From Demequina sp. NBRC 110056 (GTDB lineage: Bacteria; Actinomycetota; Actinomycetes; Actinomycetales; Demequinaceae): DNA of 64,000 nt. Location: NCBI RefSeq assembly GCF_002090155.1, contig NZ_BBRM01000005.1, forward strand, positions 124,001-188,000, given 5' to 3'. The translations under genes were made by a program, and so were the position numbers. Of this stretch, positions 56,456 to 64,000 are shown in pieces (the stretch's first letter is position 1; the number at the start of each line of letters is the position of its first letter). The notes under the pieces are model-generated. The model was not told the origin of the DNA. It did not search any database and saw only the letters and a list, made by a program, of their open reading frames with translations.

Positions 56456-57295
56456 TCAGGCGTCGATGGTCCCCGTGACCGCGACGTGGGTGCGGCCGCC
56501 GATCCAGAGCTCGCCGTCGCCCGCGGTGACGACCACGCGACCCTGCCGTCCGAGCGCCGTGCCCTGACGCGCGACGTACGGCTCAGCGAGCCGGCCAGAC
56601 TCCGTCAGCCACTGCGCGAGCGCGGCGTTGAAGCTGCCCGTGATGGGGTCCTCGCGCAGCGGCCCGTCCGTGTCGTTGAAGAAGGTCCGCACCTCGACGT
56701 CGGCGCCCTCACCGCCGAGCCCGGCCACCCCCACCATGACGAGCCCGCGCTGAGGCGACAGGTCGGGGTCCACGGCGAGGACCGCATCGGCGCTGCCCAG
56801 GAGCAACCCCACCCAACCCGGCCCGTTGTCGCACCAGGCGGCGTCCACGACGTCGCTGGGGCCGACGCGCAGCACCCGGCACGCCGCCTCGACGTCCGCC
56901 GCGTCCACCGGCCCCAACCGTCGACGTTCGGGTGCGGCGAAGGCGAGCTCGTCGCCGTCGACGCGCACCGGCACCAGGCCGGCGCCGCACTCCTGCACCA
57001 CGACTCCGGGCTCGCGCGACACGCCGCCGGCGTCGAGCCACGCGCGCGCCGTGCCGAGCGTGGGGTGACCAGCGAACGGCAGCTCGTTGGTGAGCGAGAA
57101 GATCCGCACGCGGTAGTCGGCTTCGGGGGTCGTCGGCTCGAGCACGAAGGTGCACTCGGACAGGTTGGTCCAGTCGGAGATGCGGGCCATCTGCTCGGCG
57201 GTGAGGCCATCAGCGCCGAGCACCACGGCGACGGGGTTGCCGGTGTAGGGATCGGTGCCGAACACGTCGACCTGGCGGAAGTCTCGAGCGGTCAT
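56456..57295 (-). CDS. PhzF family isomerase-like protein
   Basis: 279 residues with the diaminopimelate-epimerase-like double hotdog. VDVFGTDPYTGNPVAVVLGADGL starts the fold, the catalytic Glu is about residue 47 (NLSECTFVLEP), and GHPTLGTARAWLDAGG and PITGSFNAALAQWL are canonical. Members range from phenazine isomerase to unknown house-keeping isomerases; no phenazine genes are nearby, so the role is open. The ATG at 57295 follows the open frame's only sensible start. A GCCGATGCG motif sits 15 bp upstream. Confidence 0.9.
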   Translation of the reverse strand: MTARDFRQVDVFGTDPYTGNPVAVVLGADGLTAEQMARISDWTNLSECTFVLEPTTPEADYRVRIFSLTNELPFAGHPTLGTARAWLDAGGVSREPGVVVQECGAGLVPVRVDGDELAFAAPERRRLGPVDAADVEAACRVLRVGPSDVVDAAWCDNGPGWVGLLLGSADAVLAVDPDLSPQRGLVMVGVAGLGGEGADVEVRTFFNDTDGPLREDPITGSFNAALAQWLTESGRLAEPYVARQGTALGRQGRVVVTAGDGELWIGGRTHVAVTGTIDA

Positions 57296-57309
57296 GATTC
57301 GACCGTAGC

Positions 57310-57318
57310 GCCGATGCG
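57310..57318 (+). repeat. GCCGATGCG intergenic motif
   Basis: Core motif 15 bp upstream of the PhzF-like start, with the extension CGGGTCCAG. Confidence 0.8.
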
Positions 57319-57359
57319 CGGGTCCAGTCCGGCGGCGACCGGCGCCTGTGTCTCCTGTG

Positions 57360-57404
57360 AGGACATGAGTGCCGGAAAACGACGAAAAGCAGCACTCATG
57401 TCCT
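57360..57404. repeat. Inverted repeat upstream of PhzF-like gene
   Basis: Perfect 13-bp arms AGGACATGAGTGC (57360-57372) and GCACTCATGTCCT (57392-57404) with a 19-nt loop rich in A. It lies 20 bp beyond the allantoate amidohydrolase stop on the minus strand, so it may terminate that operon. Confidence 0.7.
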
Positions 57405-57423
57405 GCTGGGACGCAGCGGCAGG

Positions 57424-58659
57424 TCAGCCGTGGGCGTCGGCCACGGCGAGCACCGCCGCCTCGAACGCGTCCAGCGCGAGCTCGACGTCGTCCGCGCGCA
57501 CGTCCTCGTCGCGGTGGTGCGAGATGCCGTCCTTGCAGCGGATGAACAGCATCGCGTAGTCGCAGAGGTCGGCGATCGCCATCGCGTCGTGGCCGGCCTT
57601 CGACATGAGTCGCATCGGCGCCGGGTCGCCCGTCGCGCGGATGCCCGCCTCGACCGCGGAGGCGAGCGTGGGCGCGACCGCCGTGGCGCGCGCGGCGTGC
57701 AGCTCGCTCACCTCGAAGGCGAGGTTGCGGGCGGCGGCCGCCTTGAGCGCCGTCTCCTCGATCTCGTCCCAGACCTGGTCGCGCAGCTGGTCCGTCTCGG
57801 CGCGCAGGTCGAGCGAGAACTCGACGCGACCGGGGATGACGTTCATGGCCCCGGGGAACGCGCGCAGGCGGCCTACGGTGCCGATGGCGCCCGCGCCGCG
57901 CGCGAGCTCCTCCACGGCGCCCACCACCTCGGACGCGCCCAGCAGCGCGTCGCGTCGGCGGCCGTACGGCATGCCGCCCGCGTGGCCCGCCTCGCCGATC
58001 ATCTCGAGCTCGAACCGCCGCGCCCCCATGATCCCCTCGACGACGCCGAGTGCGCGTCCCGCATCCTGCAGCAGGGGGCCCTGCTCGATGTGCGCCTCGA
58101 GATAGCCGACGACGCGGGACGGATCGAGGGCGGCGTCGCCCACGCGCTCGGGGTCGAGCCCGAAGGCGACGAACGCGTCGCGGAGCGTGACGCCGTGCGG
58201 GTCGCGCAGGGACCACCACGACTCCTGCCAGGTCCCCGCGACAGCGCACGAGCCCAAAAGCGTGCGGCCGAAGCGCGTGCCCTCCTCGTCGGCGAAGCCG
58301 ATCACCTCGATGCCGAACGGCAGCGCGGCGCCGCGCGCGCGCAGGCGCCCGACGACGGCGATGGCCATGAGCGTGCCGAGGATCCCGTCGTACCGTCCGG
58401 CGCCGGGCACAGTGTCGAGGTGCGACCCGAGGATCAACACGGGGGCCTCGGGGCTGGGTCCCTTAAGAGATCCCCGCTGGTTGCCGGCGGCGTCCTGCCA
58501 GGCCGTCAGGCCCGCCTCGTCCATCCACTCGCCCACGGTCCAGTTGGCGCGGGCGTGCTCGGGCGTGAGGTACGAGCGCTCGATGCCGTCCGTCGCGGCC
58601 GTGATGGTCGCGAGCACGTCACATCGCGCCAGCACCTCGCCGGCGGAGAACGGCGTCAC
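57424..58659 (-). CDS. allC: Allantoate amidohydrolase
   Basis: 411 residues, M20-family Zn/Mn enzyme. Hydrolyses allantoate to ureidoglycine with release of ammonia and CO2. Metal ligands: GSHLDTVPGAGRYDG, IGFADEEGTRFG, EAHIEQGPLL and the late SHHRDEDV. The EAHIEQG signature separates allantoate/carbamoyl hydrolases from peptidases. N-carbamoyl-L-amino-acid hydrolase is the alternative, but the neighbour pucG decides for allantoate. GTG start overlaps the pucG stop. Confidence 0.92.
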   Translation of the reverse strand: MTPFSAGEVLARCDVLATITAATDGIERSYLTPEHARANWTVGEWMDEAGLTAWQDAAGNQRGSLKGPSPEAPVLILGSHLDTVPGAGRYDGILGTLMAIAVVGRLRARGAALPFGIEVIGFADEEGTRFGRTLLGSCAVAGTWQESWWSLRDPHGVTLRDAFVAFGLDPERVGDAALDPSRVVGYLEAHIEQGPLLQDAGRALGVVEGIMGARRFELEMIGEAGHAGGMPYGRRRDALLGASEVVGAVEELARGAGAIGTVGRLRAFPGAMNVIPGRVEFSLDLRAETDQLRDQVWDEIEETALKAAAARNLAFEVSELHAARATAVAPTLASAVEAGIRATGDPAPMRLMSKAGHDAMAIADLCDYAMLFIRCKDGISHHRDEDVRADDVELALDAFEAAVLAVADAHG

Positions 58660-59888
58660 GCGGCCGCCCCGTAGACCTCGTACGCGGCGTCGACGCCCGC
58701 TCCAGGCGAGCAGGGGTGGCCCGCGCGACGCAGGACCGCCTCGAGCGCCGCGAGCGTCGTCAGCACGGCGTCCGTGCGAGCGTTGTAGCCCATGGTGCCG
58801 ATGCGCCAGATGCGCCCGTGCAGCGGCCCGAAGGACGTGCCGATCTCGATGCCGAAGTCCTCGAGCATGGCGCCGCGCACCGCGTCCCCGTTCACGCCGT
58901 CAGGGATCTCGACGCCCACCACGTTGGTCATCTTGTACGCGAGCGCACCGAAGGGTGGCAGGCCCAGCGCCGAGGCGCCCGCGAGCATCGCGCGACCGTG
59001 CAGCTGGTGGCGTGACCAGGACTCGGCGAGCCCCTCCTCGAGGAGGATCCGCGCGCACTCGCGCGCCCCGAACAGCATCGTCGTGGCCTCGGTGTGGTGG
59101 TTGAGCCGGCGCTCGGACCAGTAGTCGAAGATCTGGCCCATGTCGAGGTAGTTCGAGCGGATGGGCTCGGCGGCGACGGGGTCGCCCTCGTCGCGGATTC
59201 CCTCCTCGACGGACTTCCTTGCCTCGATCACGGCGACGGCGCGCTCGGAGAAGGTCACGGGGGCGGAGCCCGACGGCCCGCCGAGACACTTCTGCAGCCC
59301 GGCCGTCGCGACGTCGATGCGCCACTCGTCGGTGCGGAACTCGTTGCCGCCGAGCGTCGCGGTCGCGTCGACGTACAGCAGGGCGCCGTGGCGCTCGCAC
59401 AGCTCGCCCAGACCCTCGAGCGGCTGCGCGACGGTGGTCGAGGTGTCGCCGTGGACGACGGCGAGGACCTTGGGCTGCACGTCGCTCAGCGCCGCCTCGA
59501 TCGCGTCCTCGGTGAAGACCTGACCCCACTCGGTCTCGATGGTGTGGACGTCGGCGCCCGCGCGGCGGCAGATCTCGGCAAGCAGGTGGCCGAAGCGCCC
59601 GAAGATGGGCACCAGCACCCGGTCGCCAGGCGCGAGGAGCGACACCAGCGCCGCCTCGATGCCGGCGCGCGACGTGCCGTCCACCAGCATGGTCTGTTGG
59701 TTCTCGGTGATGAACACCTCGCGGTACAGCCCCATGACCTCGTTCATGGTGCCAGTCATCCACGGGTCGTACTGGCCGACCAGCTGCGCGGACATCGCGC
59801 GCAGCACGCGCGGGTCAGCCGTGATGGGCCCCGGGCCCATGAGGAGCCGCGGCGGAGGGTTCACTGGTCCGGGAACGGTCACGTTCAC
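58656..59888 (-). CDS. pucG: (S)-Ureidoglycine-glyoxylate aminotransferase
   Basis: 410 residues, PLP class V aminotransferase. Transfers the amino group of ureidoglycine, from allantoate, to glyoxylate, giving glycine and oxalurate. MGPGPITADPRVLRAMSAQLVGQYDPWMT begins the fold in two stretches. HGDTSTT and YVDATATLGG mark the cofactor pocket, the Schiff-base Lys lies in ATAGLQKCLGGPSG, and RIGTMGYNAR is near the end. QYDP and GTMGYNAR match PucG rather than serine-glyoxylate aminotransferase. First gene of the pucG-allC pair. Confidence 0.92.
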   Translation of the reverse strand: MNVTVPGPVNPPPRLLMGPGPITADPRVLRAMSAQLVGQYDPWMTGTMNEVMGLYREVFITENQQTMLVDGTSRAGIEAALVSLLAPGDRVLVPIFGRFGHLLAEICRRAGADVHTIETEWGQVFTEDAIEAALSDVQPKVLAVVHGDTSTTVAQPLEGLGELCERHGALLYVDATATLGGNEFRTDEWRIDVATAGLQKCLGGPSGSAPVTFSERAVAVIEARKSVEEGIRDEGDPVAAEPIRSNYLDMGQIFDYWSERRLNHHTEATTMLFGARECARILLEEGLAESWSRHQLHGRAMLAGASALGLPPFGALAYKMTNVVGVEIPDGVNGDAVRGAMLEDFGIEIGTSFGPLHGRIWRIGTMGYNARTDAVLTTLAALEAVLRRAGHPCSPGAGVDAAYEVYGAAA

Positions 59889-59938
59889 ATCATGCCGTGC
59901 CCGTGTTTCGCGGGCATGTCGCCGCGTCGGTCCGGAGG

Positions 59939-59947
59939 GCCGATGCG
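59939..59947 (+). repeat. GCCGATGCG intergenic motif
   Basis: Core motif preceded by GGAG and followed by CCCGTCAGG in the gap between the AtzH-amidase stop and the pucG start, both on the minus strand. Confidence 0.85.
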
Positions 59948-59951
59948 CCCG

Positions 59952-61589
59952 TCAGGACAGCGCGTCCACCCAGGTCAGGGCGGTCTCGACGAGGGCGACG
60001 TCGCTTCCGCGCGGCCCGACCAGGCACAGTCCCGCAGGCCCGCCGTCGAGCTCGAGCAGGGGCACCGACAGCGCGGGGCGTCCGGTGATGCCGGCGACGG
60101 CGGTCAGACCGAGCGTCGCCTCGCGCACCGACTGGAGGCGGTAGCCGCTCGCGTCGAGCGGCGGCGCCACCGAGCTCGCGGACGGCAGCAGCAGGATCCG
60201 GTCGCCGAGCGCCTCGTCGATCGCCTCCCTCGCGATCGCCTTGTCGGCGAGCGCGCGCTGCTCGTCCTCGGCCGTGACGGACGCCGCCCAGGCGAAGCGT
60301 TCGGCGATGTCGTCGCTCAGCGCGTCCGGATGCGCGGCGATCCACTCGGACCAATGCCGCGCGGCCTCGGCCGACTGCGTGTAACGGAAGATGCGGAACA
60401 GGTCTGCCGGTGCCGGCACGTCGATGGGCTCGAGCGAGTCGAACACGCCGCGGTCCGCGAGCGCGTCGACCACGCCGGCCAGGCCGGTCCTCACGTCCGC
60501 GTCGGCGGCCTCGAACAGCCGAGCGCTGACGACCGCGTGACGCGGGTCGACGCCGCGCTGATCGCTCTCGCGCAGCGAGGCGCGTGCTGCCTCGAGCAGG
60601 GTGCGGCCATCGCGGGCCAGCCAGCCGGGGGTGTCGTACGCGGGAGCGAGCGGCAGCGCGCCCTCGAGCGAGACGGCGCCGTGGGTCGGCCGGAGCCCCC
60701 AGAGCCCCTGGTAGGACGCGGGGACGCGGATGGAGCCCGCGGTGTCGGTGCCGAGGCCGAGCGTGGCCTGGCCGCTCGCGACGGCGCTCGCGGGGCCCGA
60801 GCTCGAGCCGCCGGGGATCGCGCCAGGCGCCGCGACGTTGGGCGGGGTGCCGTACGCGCCGTTGCGGCCGGCGATCGAGTACGCGAACTGGTCCGTCTGG
60901 GCGATGCCCGCGACGCTCGCGCCGGCACCGAGCAGCAGCGCCAACGCGTCGGCCGGCAGGCGCGAGGACCGAGACTCGGCGAGGTAGGCGGGGACGCCGG
61001 CGCCGATGCGGTGGCCGGGGACGGCGAACACGTCCTTGACGGCGACGGTCGCCCCGGCGAGGGGCCCGGCGGCCGCGCCCGCGACGAGCGGCGAGCCCAG
61101 CGCTCGCCAGATGCGCGTGTCCATCGCAGGCGGCGGCGCGGACACATGGGCGGCGACGATGACCCATCCGCCTGGCGTCGCCTCGGAGTCTCCCGCGCGC
61201 TCCCACAGCTGGGTGACGAGGCCGCGGCCGCCCTTGTCGGGCGCGTTGACGCTCGTCACGTACGCGTGCGTCTCCGTGAGGGGGCGCACCTGGATCTCCG
61301 TGACGGTGCGCGCGGGCGCTCCGCCGCGGCCCGTGCGGAAGCGGTCGATCCTGTCGCGGCCCACCAGCAGGCCGTTCGCGTCGCCACGCATGACGTCGGG
61401 GCCCTCGGCGAAGAAGGCGCCGAGCGCCGCGAGGTCGTCGGACATCAGCGCGGCCTCGTACGCCCAGAAGGCGTCGAGGAGCTGCGGCGGCGGCTCGACG
61501 CCCTCGGGCAGCTGGAGGAACGCCTGCAGGTCGCGCGCGGTGTCGGACGCGGGGTCCTCGGCGAGGTCGGGCTGGTCAGGCACGGTCAT
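59952..61589 (-). CDS. AtzH-like domain fused to amidase-signature enzyme
   Basis: 545 residues. N-terminal NTF2-like (DUF3225/AtzH) domain, about residues 35-150 (DAFWAYEAALMSDDLAALGAFF, VMRGDANGLLVGRDRIDRFRTGRGGAPARTV in pieces). An amidase-signature domain follows: Lys about 185 (AVKDVF), cis-Ser in GGSSSG, nucleophile Ser about 286 (TDTAGSIR). AtzE/AtzF-type amidases and AtzH act on carboxybiuret, dicarboxyurea and allophanate in other organisms; here the fusion sits beside pucG and could cut oxalurate or a similar acyl-urea. The ATG at 61589 overlaps the acetamidase gene by 14 bp. Substrate unproven. Confidence 0.85.
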   Translation of the reverse strand: MTVPDQPDLAEDPASDTARDLQAFLQLPEGVEPPPQLLDAFWAYEAALMSDDLAALGAFFAEGPDVMRGDANGLLVGRDRIDRFRTGRGGAPARTVTEIQVRPLTETHAYVTSVNAPDKGGRGLVTQLWERAGDSEATPGGWVIVAAHVSAPPPAMDTRIWRALGSPLVAGAAAGPLAGATVAVKDVFAVPGHRIGAGVPAYLAESRSSRLPADALALLLGAGASVAGIAQTDQFAYSIAGRNGAYGTPPNVAAPGAIPGGSSSGPASAVASGQATLGLGTDTAGSIRVPASYQGLWGLRPTHGAVSLEGALPLAPAYDTPGWLARDGRTLLEAARASLRESDQRGVDPRHAVVSARLFEAADADVRTGLAGVVDALADRGVFDSLEPIDVPAPADLFRIFRYTQSAEAARHWSEWIAAHPDALSDDIAERFAWAASVTAEDEQRALADKAIAREAIDEALGDRILLLPSASSVAPPLDASGYRLQSVREATLGLTAVAGITGRPALSVPLLELDGGPAGLCLVGPRGSDVALVETALTWVDALS

Positions 61590-62682
61590 GCGGCACCGCC
61601 TCGAAGTCGGAGGTACGGATGGTGGCGTGGACGCCTTGGACGAGGTCCACCACCTGCGAGATGCGGAAGTCGGTCGCCGCGGACAGGTACGCGTAGGCGA
61701 GGTGGGCATCCATCCCGTAGCGCGCGGCGAGGATCGCGACCGCCTGGCGGACGCACGCCCGCATCGCCTCGTCGAGGTCCTCGTCCATGCCCGTCGGGAT
61801 CAGATGGTCAGCCGTCTCGCCGAGCGGTCCGGCGAGCTCGCCGAAGGCGCGGATCACCTCGCGTTCGGGAACCACGGTGAGCCGCAGGGTGGCGCGCAGC
61901 GATGCCTCGAGAGCGGTGAGCGCGACCTCGCCGTCGCCCTGGGCGAAGTGCGGGTCGCCGGCGTAGAACAGCGCGTCGGGCACCTGCACCGGCAGGTAGA
62001 GGCGCGTCCCCGCGACGAGCTCCTTGATGTCGATGTTGCCGCCGTGGGGACCCGGCGGCACGGAGTGGGCGCGCTCGTCGGTGGCGGTCGCGACGCCCAT
62101 GATCCCGAGGAACGGGGCGAGGTGGAATCCCACCGAGGCCGGGCCGCCCTCGCGCGTGGGGAGCCATCCGCGCCAAGCTCCTTCCGCGTCGCGGCCGATG
62201 CCGCAGAACACGCTGACGTTGTCGGGACCGGCGGGCATCTCCCCCGGCAGCGCTCCCCTGCCGTGCCGGTTCGAGATCACGCCGTACGGGACGCGTGGGG
62301 TCAGGTCGAGCACGTCGACGGCGAGCAGGTCGCCCGGTCGCGCGCCGGTCACGGCGATCGGGCCGGTGACCACGTGCGGACCATCGGACTCAGGGTCTCG
62401 CGCCCCCGCGGAGGCGAGCTCCGCGGCCTCGGTGAGCACCGCATCGGCGCTCACCCCGTGCCCCGAGAAGAACGCGACAGGGTCGCTGCCCTGGTCCGGC
62501 AGGATGCCCTCGTGCGAGAGCGTGTCCACCACGACCGAGGTGCCGGACGCGACGGTCAGGACGGGCGCATCGGCGCTGCAGGGAAGCCTGCCCCACAGCA
62601 CGGTGCGGTCCTCGACGGGAAGGTAGTCGACGCCCTCCGGGACGCGCTCGCCGCGACGCAGGATCCCGCCGTACTCGCCCAT
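61576..62682 (-). CDS. Acetamidase/formamidase-family protein
   Basis: 368 residues of the FmdA/AmdA family, which release ammonia from short amides. SGHGVSADAV, HVVTGPIAVTGARPGDLLAVDVLDL, NRHGRGALPGE, and the C-terminal GGNIDIKELVAGTRLYLPV and GDPHFAQGDGEVALTALE are family landmarks. Upstream partner of the AtzH-amidase gene with a 14-bp overlap, so the two are translated together. Possible role: hydrolysis of an amide formed from ureidoglycine/oxalurate, such as oxamate. Confidence 0.88.
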   Translation of the reverse strand: MGEYGGILRRGERVPEGVDYLPVEDRTVLWGRLPCSADAPVLTVASGTSVVVDTLSHEGILPDQGSDPVAFFSGHGVSADAVLTEAAELASAGARDPESDGPHVVTGPIAVTGARPGDLLAVDVLDLTPRVPYGVISNRHGRGALPGEMPAGPDNVSVFCGIGRDAEGAWRGWLPTREGGPASVGFHLAPFLGIMGVATATDERAHSVPPGPHGGNIDIKELVAGTRLYLPVQVPDALFYAGDPHFAQGDGEVALTALEASLRATLRLTVVPEREVIRAFGELAGPLGETADHLIPTGMDEDLDEAMRACVRQAVAILAARYGMDAHLAYAYLSAATDFRISQVVDLVQGVHATIRTSDFEAVPHDRA

Positions 62683-62771
62683 GCAGCCTCGACCTCCCTG
62701 GTGTGTGCCCTACTCTGAGTCGAGACTACCGGCGGACCCCGCCGTCGGAGCCGAGGCCGCCAGGAGGACGC

Positions 62772-63473
62772 GTGCGCGAGCGACTGCGACGGGACGTAGG
62801 CCGTACCCATCTGGGCCTGATGCTCGCCCTGACGTTCTCGACCGGCGTCATCGACGCCGTCGGCTACCTCGGTCTCGACCGCGTCTTCACGGGCAACATG
62901 ACCGGCAACGTCGTGATCCTCGGCATGGGACTCACGGGCGTCGACGGGCTGCCGGTGCTGGGGCCCATCCTCGCGCTCGTCGGCTTCATGGCCGGCGCCG
63001 CCGTCGGGGGCCGCACCCTGCGGACCTTCGACGCGGGCTGGTCCCACAAGACGACCGTGCTGTTCTCGGTGGTCGCGGCCGTGCTGATCGCGTCGGCCAT
63101 CATCGCCCTGTTCGAGACCGAGCCGCCGCACCCGCTCGCGCTGGCGATCACCACGGCGCTGGGAGCCGCGATGGGCCTGCAGGCCGCCGTCGCCCGCCAC
63201 ATCGCGGTCAAGGACGTCACGACCGTGGTGGTCACCTCCACGATCACGGGCCTCGCGGCGGACTCCGCCGCGGGCGGCGAGGGCCTCAACTTCTGGCGTC
63301 GCCGCATGGGCGCGATCCTGCTCATCGGCGCGGGAGCCTGCGCGGGAGCGCTGCTGCTGCAGGTGCACATCGCCGCCGGGATGCTGCTGAGCGCGGCGAT
63401 CACCGTGGCGGTGACGATCGTGGGCCACCACTCGCGGCCCCAACCTGACCTCGTCGAGGCGACCGGGCTGTAG
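62772..63473 (+). CDS. DUF1275/YoaK-like membrane protein
   Basis: 233 residues, about six membrane segments. The DUF1275 signatures are seen as FSTGVIDAVGYLGLDRVFTGNMTGNVVILG, in two stretches, and GLQAAVARHIAVKDVTTVVVTSTITGLAAD. Function of the family is unknown. The GTG at 62772 is chosen for AGGAGG 4-9 nt upstream; 23 extra open codons before it have no ribosome site. Divergent from the acetamidase gene. Confidence 0.9.
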   Translation: MRERLRRDVGRTHLGLMLALTFSTGVIDAVGYLGLDRVFTGNMTGNVVILGMGLTGVDGLPVLGPILALVGFMAGAAVGGRTLRTFDAGWSHKTTVLFSVVAAVLIASAIIALFETEPPHPLALAITTALGAAMGLQAAVARHIAVKDVTTVVVTSTITGLAADSAAGGEGLNFWRRRMGAILLIGAGACAGALLLQVHIAAGMLLSAAITVAVTIVGHHSRPQPDLVEATGL

Positions 63474-63498
63474 GGTCGCGCCGCGCCGCTCGCTCGCG

Positions 63499-64000
63499 TC
63501 AGAGCGCTCCCAACGCGTCGCGCAGCCGGGCGACGACGTCGGAGAGCTCGCCGGGCCACGCCACCTGCTCGCCTCGCGGCCTCGGGGCCGCGCCCTCGAG
63601 GTGGGACGCGCGGAACGCCCATCGATGCGTCGACGGGAGGCGCCCTGCCACGGCGGCCAGCTCGCGCGTCTGGCTCTCGTCCGCTGCCAGCCACGCCGCC
63701 ACCTCCGCGACGCCGCGCATCGGGACCCACCAGCCCAGGCCGTCGGCGATCCCGAGCGCCTCGAGCGCGAAGGAGCGGGCGCGGTCGCGGTCGCCGTCGG
63801 CCGCCGCGACCCTCGCGGCGAGCACGAGTGCGAGGCCCAGCCGTAGCGTCCGTCCGGCGTCGCGCCATGCCGCGACGACGGGGTCGATGGCGGCGTGGGC
63901 GCCGCTCACGTCTCCGCGCGCGGCACGGACCACCACCTCCACGGACCGGGCTCGCGCGACGAGCTCCGCGAGTCCGGCCGCCTCGCCCAGCGCCGCGGAC
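63499..64000 (-). CDS. Helical-repeat protein, C-terminal part, truncated at window edge
   Basis: Partial: the frame is open to the right edge, giving 167 visible codons of C-terminus. The stretch is Ala/Arg/Leu-rich and alternates helices (DRARSFALEALGIADGLGWWVPM, VAEVAAWLAAD), like TPR or MalT/LuxR-type regulators. No catalytic motif in the visible part. Identity needs the upstream sequence. Confidence 0.6.
   Translation of the reverse strand, partial: SAALGEAAGLAELVARARSVEVVVRAARGDVSGAHAAIDPVVAAWRDAGRTLRLGLALVLAARVAAADGDRDRARSFALEALGIADGLGWWVPMRGVAEVAAWLAADESQTRELAAVAGRLPSTHRWAFRASHLEGAAPRPRGEQVAWPGELSDVVARLRDALGAL

Noticed and set aside
57360-57404. Intrinsic terminator for the PhzF-like gene
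   Set aside because: It lies upstream of that gene on the minus strand; if it terminates anything, it is the allantoate amidohydrolase operon.

Overview
The window looks like chromosomal DNA of a high-G+C Gram-positive bacterium (Actinomycetota). Base composition is visibly about 70% G+C or more, GTG starts and 4-bp start/stop overlaps are common, and the families fit: a TipA-type MerR regulator, an actinobacterial LacI/xylo-oligosaccharide ABC operon, and GatCAB. A plant-polysaccharide-using Micrococcales relative (Cellulomonas/Demequina-like) would fit best, but the genus cannot be fixed from sequence alone. Genes fill about 93% of the window. No rRNA, tRNA, insertion sequence, phage gene or CRISPR array is seen.

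Layout. 0-9 kb: a truncated membrane-anchored beta-propeller protein, ilvD, a TipA-like regulator, an FMN reductase, a small lipoprotein, a photolyase, a D-2-hydroxyacid dehydrogenase and an orphan AAA ATPase. 9-18 kb: a xylan-oligosaccharide locus with a polysaccharide deacetylase, a LacI repressor, a divergent solute-binding protein, two permeases, a GH3 and a GH10 enzyme. 18-29 kb: a Dcu-type carrier, an M20 dipeptidase, a CYTH-like protein, the gatCAB operon, a GNAT, ligA and an M15-like lipoprotein. 30-45 kb and 54-63 kb: a purine-degradation island. 46-53 kb, splitting it: pgi, deoD, two near-twin aldo-keto reductases and a TetR/ABC exporter unit. The right edge cuts a helical protein.

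The purine island covers almost the whole route from guanine or hypoxanthine to glyoxylate and ammonia: guanine deaminase, 8-oxoguanine deaminase, xanthine dehydrogenase (FAD subunit plus a fused FeS-Mo subunit), XdhC, a MocA-like nucleotidyltransferase, urate oxidase, HIU hydrolase, OHCU decarboxylase, allantoinase, allantoate amidohydrolase and ureidoglycine-glyoxylate aminotransferase. Next to the aminotransferase lie an AtzH-amidase fusion and an acetamidase/formamidase-family gene. They could finish oxalurate or a related acyl-urea, because no oxamate carbamoyltransferase genes are present here. An NMT1-type ABC importer and a class III aminotransferase share the island.

The most unusual signal lies in the DNA. 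The 9-mer GCCGATGCG occurs about 48 times on the two strands by hand count, roughly 25 times chance expectation. It is concentrated in intergenic gaps, where it sits in a longer shared block, and coding copies adopt otherwise rare codons. The gaps also hold several families of short inverted repeats, three of them present at two distant loci each.
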